From: Goniomonas avonlea
Lineage: Eukaryota > Cryptophyceae > Goniomonadida > Goniomonadaceae
Direction of reading: 5' to 3'
Length of the DNA stretch: 10,824 nucleotides
Assembly: GCA_003573635.1 (NCBI GenBank)
Contig: QUTJ01031312.1
Coordinates: 1 to 10,824, forward strand
The translations under genes were made by a program, and so were the position numbers. Shown here in pieces: positions 1 to 6,472 of this stretch (the first letter of the stretch is position 1; every line of letters begins with the position of its first letter). A model generated the notes under the pieces. That model worked only from the letters and a program-made list of their open reading frames with translations, was not told the origin of the DNA and did no database searches.

Positions 1-100
1 ATATCTATATTGCAATAAGATTCATTGCAATAAGATTCATTGTTCGATTATATCTATATTGCAATAAGATTCATTGCAATAAGATTCATATTGCAATAAT
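1..100. repeat. Nested AT-rich tandem repeat
   Basis: A unit of about 49 bp at 1-49 starts again at 50 and runs to about 89. Within each copy a 15-bp word (ATTGCAATAAGATTC) occurs twice in tandem, at 9-23 and 24-38 in the first copy. A further partial word follows near 90. The stretch is much richer in A and T than the rest of the window. It is at the window edge, so its full extent is unknown. It lies downstream of the minus-strand gene that ends near 186, or inside one of that gene's introns if the gene continues leftwards. Confidence 0.85.
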
Positions 101-185
101 TTCCTCAAACGAGCGTTCCAGTCCGCACTGGGACGCACGCCGACTTCGTCTTGCTTTTAAAAAGCCAAACCTTAGGCCAGGCGGA

Positions 186-300
186 TCAAAGAGCAACACA
201 CGAAATCGTTAAGACACAGCCCCCGACGAGAGCAGGTGTTGAATCAGCACTCCGAAAGGCGTTCTCGAGATAATCGACTGATGGAGAGTCGCTGACTCTT
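186..300 (-). CDS. Possible exon 2 of the GNAT-adenylation gene
   Basis: A 67-nt intron (367-301) with donor GTTGGT and a pyrimidine-rich acceptor CACTCTCTCTAG would join exon 1 in frame. This exon then runs to a TGA at 186-188, for a total of 422 residues. The text starting RVSDSPSVDYLENAF followed by LVGGCVLTI sits where adenylation domains usually have a 'SPSFD...F..L..G..L' segment. The resemblance is weak. If it is right, the protein either ends inside the adenylation domain or has more exons to the left; a GTGTGT donor near 203 exists but I could not extend it convincingly. The alternative is a degraded 3' end. Confidence 0.35.
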
Positions 301-367
301 CTAGAGAGAGTGTGAACGCGTGAACTCGAAAAACATCCCCAACTCTTGCTGTGACGAAGGGACCAAC

Positions 368-1521
368 CTGCCCAAGCTGATTCCTTCCTCAAAACTTCGG
401 GCCCTCGCGTACAGAAGCGCCTGATAGTGGGCGCATTGCACCGCTTTCGGTTCGCCAGTGCTGCCCGAGGTCCATGCTAGCCAGCACACATCTCTTGGCT
501 TCACTGCGCCACAGTGATTCGAGGCTCTGGCCGCTCCAAGCGCGGTGAGAACCGTGCCGATTTCGGTCAATCGGACATCAGGGGGAAGGAGAGGGCGAAG
601 CGGCAGCAGGCAGACTGGAGGCGCAGTCGCAATAACGAGGCGGGTCTCTGAACGAACAATGAGGCGAGACTGCCGTGCGATCGGGTCGGTCGGGTTAACG
701 ACAACGAAGAACGCGCCGAGAGCCAGCAGTGACAAGCAGGCTGTGACAAAAGGGGTCGAGCAATTCTCGGTGATCAGGGCAACACAGTCCCCTCGCTTCA
801 CATTATAGTCGTGAGACAGAAGCCCGGCCAGATCCAGCACCTGAGCCGCCAGTTCATTGTAGGTCAGGCTGCCCCCTTGGATCTCCTCGATCGCGATCGC
901 ACTTGGAAACCGGGCTGCTGTGGCTAAAAACGCCTCATGCACACAGTTCAGGACTGGGTCTGAGAAAGTATTAACAGTCAGGAGACAAGCCTTCACTCCG
1001 CCAAACTCGTCAAGCTGAGCTGCTTCATTCGCTGTTGGTCCCTTTCCCAGGCTCAGCTCCAAATAGGCTGGATCTGCTGAAGCCCGAGTAAAACCACAAT
1101 TCAAGAAGAAGGGCGCAATTGACACAACGGGCGGAACTAAAACGCAGATTGCACCCCTCAGAGCTGCTTCCAGAAGACTGCGCCTGAGAACAGCCTGTGC
1201 GAGTCCTTTCCTGCGTAGTTTCGGTACAGTTGCAAGTGCATGGACATGCCAAATGTCACGACCGTTGATGCATTCAGTGGCGCGCTCACCCCAACAAGAA
1301 CAACGGCCGCTCACAAGAACCACGACCGAAACTAATTTTGAGCTTTCGTCCGCTTCGTACCACATGCCCAGGCAGAGAGTGGATGATGAGGGGGGGTCGT
1401 GGGGCTGGTGAGTACCATCTTCGACTTCCTCAAGCAGCCGGTGGGCTGGCGCTAAATCGCTCAGTGTGGCGCATACATATGAGCCAAACCGATCATGGCC
1501 TGTCTTTTCTGCACAACTCAT
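368..1521 (-). CDS. GNAT acetyltransferase-adenylation domain fusion, exon 1
   Basis: The exon reads 384 codons without a stop from an ATG at 1521, with an in-frame TGA 12 bases upstream. Residues about 10-160 look like a GNAT N-acetyltransferase. The acetyl-CoA loop RRKGLA is at 103-108 within a VPKLRRKGLAQAVL context, and FFLNCGF at 138-144 fits the end of the fold. Residues about 188-384 resemble the N-terminal part of an AMP-binding adenylation domain (acyl-CoA synthetase/NRPS type). They show SLTYNELAAQVLDLAGLL at 218-235, an A2-like stretch around LLALGAFFVVVNP, and the ATP-binding loop TSGSTGEPKA at 351-360. The usual loop has G where this one has A360. By family knowledge the GNAT half transfers acetyl groups and the adenylation half activates a carboxylic acid as acyl-AMP; the substrates cannot be read here. 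The frame closes soon after the ATP loop, so a donor is proposed at 367 (CAG|GTTGGT). The remaining adenylation motifs, including the C-terminal subdomain, are not seen. Confidence 0.8.
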
Positions 1522-1668
1522 TCCTGCGGTTCACGTTTATGTCGGATCGCTGACCATTGCCCCGCTAGCTGCTTCGCCTATCTGAAATGGCGGTAGTAGA
1601 TACGCCCGGTTGTTAGGTGCACATAACGGGATAAGTTGCCAAGCTGTTCTTTTGCCTCTGTTGAGAAA
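1522..1668. promoter_or_regulatory. Divergent spacer between GNAT-adenylation gene and profilin
   Basis: These 147 bp separate two start codons that face away from each other, so the spacer must hold the 5' ends and probably the core promoters of both genes. I see no TATA-like element that I would trust. A pyrimidine-rich run (TGTTCTTTTGCCTCTGTTGAG) ends just before the profilin ATG and could be a splice acceptor for a short upstream profilin exon. Confidence 0.4.
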
Positions 1669-2140
1669 ATGGATGCGCTCTTGAAAAGGGACTGCTGGAA
1701 TCGTGCTGTGGTGTTTGACTCTGAGGGTGCTCTCATTTCTTCAACATTCGAGGCAAAACCTGCAGAACTCAAAGAGTTCTGTTCCGCATTCGAGGACCGT
1801 GACCGCACTGTGGGCGCCGGGTTTGATTTTGGCGGCGAGCACTACGATGTCCACAGGTACCTGGCCTGCCGATCCGACTTCTCTAACCGTGCTTCAGATT
1901 TTATGATGAGGAAGGACTCATTTATGGGCGGCGTGGCGATGCGGACACCGGGGAGGGCATTGCACTGTGTCGGGTACGTGAATTTCAGACATCACCGCAC
2001 TGCTGACACACTCGTAGACCAAGGCCGCTTCCAAGACTGTGTACACCTTGGTGACGTACGCACTTCCGACTCTCTCAGCCCTTGCTGTCTCCGAACTCCA
2101 GAAATTTTCCAAGGAGCACTGTGAGTTTTTGTGTGGCTGA
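1669..2140 (+). CDS. Profilin
   Basis: Profilin is a small cytoplasmic actin-monomer-binding protein that also binds phosphoinositides and poly-proline partners. Exon 1 (1669-1977) gives 103 residues and exon 2 (2018-2140) gives 40, for 143 in total, within the usual profilin range. Seen in order: AVVFDSEGALISS (the first strand pair), KPAELKEF (helix), GAGFDFGGEHYDVHRY (matches the profilin 'G..l.G..Y.v.r' region) and GGVAMRTPGRALHCVGY (matches the 'G...vKT.qalvvGvY' strand pair). The 40-nt intron (1978-2017, TAC|GTGAAT ... CTCGTAG|ACC) is phase 0. It joins GY to TKAASKTVYTLVTYALPTL, an amphipathic C-terminal helix as expected. Without splicing the frame ends in unrelated sequence at 2124. 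The start is uncertain: before the first strand only about 13 residues are present, and the usual N-terminal helix with its Trp/Tyr is not visible. A short 5' exon is possible. Confidence 0.78.
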
Positions 2141-2148
2141 GCATCCGA

Positions 2149-2693
2149 TCACTTCTGACCCTTATTCACCAGTGGTGGCTTTGTGATTTTGTTCCACACA
2201 CTGTTACTCGGCAACCAAAACTGCCCGCCTGACCCAGTTTCTGCTCCCATGACTCGGTTTTTGTCGGCTTCGACAGTTGTTTGGCCGCAGAGTGCATGTC
2301 AACTGCAATCTTGTAATCAATCGAAAATACTATTTGGTCTGTCCCCCATTGTTTCCTCTTTTGTGACATCACCGCCTGTTGTATTCGCGCCAAATTATCT
2401 CAGTGTGCGACGATACTACTCCTCGACAAGTGGAACGTCTCGAACCTGCTGCCTGCAACATATCCCACTCTCGCCTCATATTCTGCTCACCTGTTCACGA
2501 TGTAAAGGGACAACTGAAAATTGAAAAGGAGAGGTCGTTGAAAAGAACTTGCTTCAACTTGTACATTGTAGCGCTTCGAGAAAAAGGAAGGTTCCGCAGC
2601 GCGCTTTGGCTTCGCAATCGCGCAATTGCAAACATCAAACAACATAATATTAATAATGTCAGCAAGGTCACCCAAGTCGAGCTCTGCTGCCAT
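2149..2693 (-). CDS. Candidate small five-exon gene, unknown product
   Basis: Proposed exons are 2693-2672, 2513-2491, 2452-2420, 2375-2254 and 2200-2149. All phases match and give 83 codons plus stop. Splice signals vary in quality. The acceptor ending at 2514 (CTCTCCTTTTCAATTTTCAG) and the donor at 2490 (CAG|GTGAGC) are strong, and the acceptors at 2453 (ATGTTGCAG) and 2376 (ATACAACAG) are good. The donors at 2671 (GTGACC), 2419 (GTAGTA) and 2253 (GTCATG) lack the G at +5 that is typical here. The ATG is in a good context (TTTCCATGG). The predicted protein begins MAAELDL and is lysine-rich toward the end (KITKPPLVNKGQK). I do not recognise it. An alternative last segment reads through to a stop at 2166. 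The gene would converge with profilin, the two stops being 8 bp apart. The model is tentative and the first intron is long (158 nt). Confidence 0.38.
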
Positions 2694-2869
2694 GGAAACT
2701 GAATTTTTATAAAACTTTGTACATCTGATCTCTGTCGAGAATCGAGAGCAGGGCCGGAGTTGCCTCAAAGCGGGAAGGAAGTAGTTACTTCCCAGAAATG
2801 GGTACTTCCCAGAAAAGAGGAGGAAAACGAGAAACAAATAAAAACCAAGAGAAAACGAAGAGTAGTTCG

Positions 2870-3327
2870 TCACAGGACTGTGTCTTGAGATTGTTCGGGC
2901 TTCTCATTAGGAAGGAAGTCCTCGACGTCAGATGTCGACCCGTATGCTTTGTAGTATTGATTGTCTGCGGAACGATGCTGCATATAAAGAGCAGCAACGC
3001 ATGAAACCAAAGCCAATGTGATGCACAGAGTGGCGAAGAGAACTGCCCAGGGCGAGGCTCTGTGAATTTCGGTCACTTGGGACTCGGTCTGGTTGTGTGA
3101 ATAGTCCTTGGGCCTCATTTCAAAGAGATCAAACTGGTCTGCTGTGACCACTGAACACAAACAATGCATGAAAACGAGTGCTTGGCTGTGCATTCTCATC
3201 TCTGCGATCTCCACCCGTGCCGAGGATCGAGCGTTGGAAATCAAGTGGATAGCGAGATCTTGGATCGCTAACGGAACATCGTTTTCAATCGCAAGATTCG
3301 CAACCCAAGGGATTTTTGTTTTGCCAT
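2870..3327 (-). CDS. Candidate single-pass membrane protein
   Basis: The clear part is the 3' exon. It encodes an N-glycosylation sequon (NQT), a hydrophobic segment starting WAVLFATLCITLALVS, and a 38-residue polar tail containing QYYKAYGSTSD and DVEDFLP, ending at the stop at 2870-2872. Tyrosine-based and acidic-leucine-like features in the tail would suit endosomal sorting if it faces the cytosol (inference). One in-frame model starts at an ATG with an excellent context (CCGCCATGG, 3327). It uses exon 3327-3273, a 122-nt intron (donor GTTAGC, acceptor TTTGTGTTCAG ending at 3151) and exon 3150-2870. That gives 111 residues, with the sequon at 38 and the membrane segment at about 53-73. Another reading is that this is the last exon of a longer gene extending right, possibly to 4497. 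The frame is also open without splicing to 3442. No family was recognised. Confidence 0.42.
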
Positions 3328-3762
3328 GGCGGTTTCGAGAAGGACGAGAACATGGCGTGGACATTGCTGTCACGGCTCTGCCTGTACTTGGGCCGCCTCC
3401 ACTTTCCACGTGTCCAGCCGCTCTTGCTCCAGCGGGCTTCAAACCGCCTGCAGAGCAGCCAAGATCCCTTTCTTCTGAGAGAGAGAGTACTATTCAAGCA
3501 TCCTGAGAGTCAAGAGAGAGAGCAGGAGGGGGAAGGAGAGAGAGCTTCAGCCTGAGAGCAAGGCCCGGGCGCCGAGGTCAGTGAATTTGATGAGCGATTC
3601 CCCGGACCTATTTTGGGCAGTCACTTTGCCGTTCCACTATCTGGGATGTTTTTCCACAAGCTCCAGGACTCTGTTTCTCGTGCTCTCGTTCTCTCGCTGG
3701 TTGTGTTTCCAGGTTCTTACTCTCACCTCTCACTCCCTTCCCTCGCTCTCTCTCTCCCTCTC

Positions 3763-3805
<43 letters not shown>

Positions 3806-4056
3806 GTCTCGCTTGCTCTCTCTCGCTATAGACGCTTGTCGACTGGTTTCTGGGTTGTTGAGAGATAGAGATTGAGGTTTCCAGGTTGCTCGAGTTTGAG
3901 AGGTAGAAACAAACAAGTTGAACCTGACAAACCACGAAGATCAAAGAAAACAAACAGCTCAGGCTGAACCGCTGATTAAAGTCACGGCGCCCTTGATCCA
4001 CGTAGCGGAACATGCAGTTCCGAGCTAGTATTGCAACTCTCTGTCTCAGCTGTCAC
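3328..4056. other. No supported gene; CT-rich low-complexity spacer
   Basis: No frame here has recognisable protein content. The longest open frames on both strands are read through the CT/GA tract (poly Ser-Leu on plus, poly Arg-Glu on minus) and are artefacts of it. Short GA-rich runs at about 3478-3545 flank the main tract. On the minus strand a T-rich stretch near 3960-3905 ending TTTGTCAG resembles an intron 3' end, so part of this could be an intron of a longer minus-strand gene joining the open frame at 4057-4497 to the membrane exon at 2870-3150. I could not complete such a model. Confidence 0.5.
3745..3838. repeat. Imperfect (CT)n microsatellite
   Basis: Long runs of CT are interrupted by CCCTC, TGTCTGTCTC and GCTTGC, with CT on the plus strand. 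Unlike the other two CT tracts in the window, no intron of a supported gene contains it. Confidence 0.95.
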
Positions 4057-4497
4057 TCAGGTATTGGGTCTCAAATAGAGAATCAAGAAGTCACCGCGCG
4101 GATGACACTTGAATTCGTACTCGACAGAACTGTCAAACCTGGTGAGTGATATATTGGCAAGACGACATCGACGAGGCAAGAACAAATGAAAAAGATGCCT
4201 CTTGATCGTGGCCGATCTTAGCCGCGGATCGAGCTGTCGGTCGCCTGTTGCATCGCAATTCACAGGAAAGAAAGCCAACACATTGGTTGCCTCGAGAAAC
4301 ACTTTCCCAGGAAGGGTGCAAATGAACGAATCAGCCATTGGCAATGAGAGTGGCAAGCTCACGAGAGTGGCAAGCTCACGACTCAGCCACTGCTCTGATT
4401 CAACACAGATCGGTGAATCACCAAATTCACAGCCATCATCGTCACAGATTAAAGAAAGTGATGCCCCACAAGCAGCAATCAGTCCCAAGACTCGCAA
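4057..4497 (-). CDS. Open frame, possible secreted protein fragment
   Basis: The frame is open for 146 codons and ends with a TGA at 4057-4059, but begins without an ATG. The only ATG just upstream (about 4528, in AGCATGGCGGCGG) is in another frame. The start of the open frame is hydrophobic (LRVLGLIAACGASLSLIC), like a signal peptide, followed by a Cys-rich acidic stretch (CDDDGCEFGDSPIC). The end (SSVEYEFKCHPRGDFLILYL) alternates like beta strands. The middle (about 4200-4140) looks less like coding sequence and may be intronic; the boundary ATCACTCACCAG at about 4139 resembles an acceptor. The first in-frame Met is at 4338. I do not recognise the family. The gene may be real with unresolved exons, or the long frame may be chance. 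Confidence 0.35.
   Translation of the reverse strand: MRVLGLIAACGASLSLICDDDGCEFGDSPICVESEQWLSRELATLVSLPLSLPMADSFICTLPGKVFLEATNVLAFFPVNCDATGDRQLDPRLRSATIKRHLFHLFLPRRCRLANISLTRFDSSVEYEFKCHPRGDFLILYLRPNT
4346..4379. repeat. Perfect 17-bp tandem duplication
   Basis: The word GAGAGTGGCAAGCTCAC occurs at 4346-4362 and again at 4363-4379 with no mismatch. On the minus strand each copy begins with GTGAGC, a good splice-donor word. The duplication lies inside the open frame 4057-4497, and its length is not a multiple of three. Confidence 0.95.
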
Positions 4498-4696
4498 TCG
4501 TGGCCAGCCCCGGCCGCGGCCGCCGCCATGCTCTGACGAGAGTCTGACCCAAAATTGATTTTTCGGAATTTTACATATGATCGGGTGATTGATAACGTAC
4601 TTAGCGCGTGTAGCTAGAGTGGCGTGGAAAAGCTATCTTGGCGACTTGGCGTGACCAAATCTGGGCTCTTTGAAATCTTCAGCCAAGGATAGTCCG
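4498..4696. promoter_or_regulatory. Upstream region of the BTB gene
   Basis: About 200 bp lie between the right end of the minus-strand open frame and the ATG of the BTB gene. A GC-rich patch (CCGGCCGCGGCCGCCGCC, 4510-4527) is followed by AT-richer sequence at 4550-4600. If the minus-strand frame is a real gene, this is a second divergent promoter spacer. No specific element was identified. Confidence 0.3.
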
Positions 4697-6031
4697 ATGC
4701 TGTTTCGTGAGGTACCTTCCCCGGGACGAGCCCGACACGTGGATCATACAGAGCAACTCCGTGATCGAATCAAGAAATTTTCTTTGGACGAGTCCACGAT
4801 TGTCCTGGGCAAGGACGAAGGCTGTGTCGTCAAGAGGATCGAAAAGCTCCGTGACGATGCGTCCACCGCGGATGTCATCTTCGAGGTCGGGCCCGAGTCC
4901 CGGGTAATCTCTGCACATCGCTGCATTGTTGGATCCTCATCCGAGCCTTTCAAAGCGATGCTTTTTGGAGGGCTGAATGAATCCCAAACAGGCAAAGCCC
5001 GGCTGCCCGAAGCTGATCCTGAGGCATTTGCCAATTTGCTCAGTTACATTTACACTGGAAGACTCGTTCTTCAGCCCGAAGCAGCGTTCCCGCTGTTGAG
5101 CCTAGCTCACCAGTACGACTTGGGATGCTTGGAGCAAGAATGCGTGAACTGTATCTCCAACGCCTTGGGTCCATCATCAGTATGCGACATTATCCAAGAA
5201 GCACACAACAGCTGCCTGGACGTGCTTTACGAAGTCTGCTTCGAGTACATCCTCGTAAACGCCGCTGACGTTCTGCGGGATCCAGGGTTCTGTACTCTCC
5301 CTGTAGATTTGGTGGTTGAGCTCTTGCGAAATGACCGACTTGCTCTGGACGAAATGGATGTCGTCACCGCAGTGGCAAGCTGGAAACAGAACCTCCAGAA
5401 CGAAATGTACGCCAATTTTGAGAATTTTACCGAAAAATGACATTTTCACAGGCGGGAATGGGCGATACCGCAAGTCCTCGAACATGTTCGCCTCGCGCAG
5501 ATCCCGCTGAACGATCTCCTCGGCGACGTCCGATCCAGCGGTCTCTTCGATCCGGATATGATCCTCGACGCAATTTCCCTCAAAACCCAGCCGCCTGACA
5601 ATATTCACCATCCACACTTGAAACCTCGTTGCGGAGTCGGCCTCAAAATGTGGGAACTGAAGGTGAGCTCCCTGCATCCCATCGCTCAAAATTACAAATC
5701 TGCTCTGGAGGATGGTGACACCACAACGGGCGTGGCAACGAAGGGATCGTTCGGAGATTTGCAATGGGTGGCTGCCACATTTCCTAAGAAAGTCACCGTG
5801 CGTTCGTTGACCCTCGCTCCTTTCTCTGGGCACAAGCAGTTTGCCTGGGACTGTGGGAGCGGTGCGACCGTCCGTTATAGCACCGATGGAAAAAAGTGGC
5901 TGGACGCGGGCACGGTGAAGTTCACAAAGGAGCACGAGGACTGTGTTTTAGATCTAGGTGCTGTTGAGGCCCAGTGGTGGCGCATTGAGCACGACTCCTT
6001 CATGGGACTGAGCAAGCTCGTCTTTTCTTAA
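4697..6031 (+). CDS. BTB-BACK protein with C-terminal discoidin-like domain
   Basis: Two exons, 4697-5406 and 5452-6031, encode 429 residues. The ATG at 4697 is the first in frame after a TGA at 4652. Residues about 50-155 form a BTB/POZ domain: STADVIFEVG, ISAHRCIVGSSSEPFKAMLFGG and EAFANLLSYIYTGRL. Residues about 160-270 form a BACK domain, with VASWKQN leading to WAIPQVLEHVRLAQIP and LFDPDMILDAIS. The 45-nt intron (AT|GTACGC ... TTTTCACAG|G) falls inside BACK, and removing it restores the conserved continuity. Residues about 315-429 resemble an F5/8-type C (discoidin) domain: QWVAATFPKKVTVRSL, ATVRYSTDGKKW and WWRIEHDSFMGLSKLVF at the very end. BTB-BACK proteins commonly act as Cullin-3 ubiquitin-ligase adaptors, with the C-terminal domain binding the target. 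The order resembles BTBD9-type proteins, but with a single discoidin-like domain. An AAG|GTGAGC word at 5661-5668 looks like a donor but lies in good coding sequence. Confidence 0.88.
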
Positions 6032-6294
6032 GTTCGAGGAGGAAGAATTAAAATGGTTTTGCGTTATGCTGAGAGCTCTTCGTGGTTCGGGTCTGCGACA
6101 GAAAGAAATTTGCTTGTTATGGGGCCACCCACACCCAAGTATCAGTTCAAACTTGGCTGGATTTCGAGTCCGTGAGGACAGCTCAGCTAAGCAGCGGCTG
6201 TTGTGATATCCGTGTCCCGCCGCCGAGTTCCAACCTCGGGCTGATGACAAAGCTCCTGAAAGCAGCTCTACCGACGGGTTGAGCAAGGCTTGAC
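6032..6294. other. Convergent 3' spacer
   Basis: About 260 bp lie between the BTB gene's stop and the SEC14 gene's stop, so the spacer holds both 3' untranslated regions. No canonical AATAAA was seen on either strand near the stops, and no gene is supported here. Confidence 0.6.
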
Positions 6295-6419
6295 TTAATC
6301 AGAGTCTTCGTCAAAGTCTCCCTGGCCGCTGCCGGAGTTGACCGCCTGGTGTCACGTGTCAACAGCGTCAAACGATCACGAACAGGAGAATCCAAGCGCG
6401 TTTGAAACAAAGGGAATGT

Positions 6420-6472
<53 letters not shown>

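Noticed and set aside
1-100. Possible CRISPR-like array
   Set aside because: The repeats are contiguous with no unique spacers of regular length, and the genes are eukaryotic.
3581-4013. Ser-Leu-rich and Arg-Glu-rich frames on both strands
   Set aside because: These are artefacts of the CT/GA tract, which lacks stop codons in most frames.
4202-4558. 118-codon plus-strand open frame before the BTB gene
   Set aside because: It is Ser/Pro/Arg-rich without motifs, starts in the middle of the opposing open frame and ends in a GC-rich patch. It is probably a shadow or chance frame.
5661-5668. Strong donor-like AAG|GTGAGC in the BTB gene
   Set aside because: Reading through keeps a continuous frame into the discoidin-like domain, and no good acceptor follows at a suitable distance.
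5177-5935. 252-codon open frame on the minus strand opposite the BTB gene
   Set aside because: It is the shadow of well-supported BACK and discoidin-like coding sequence and has no recognisable content of its own.
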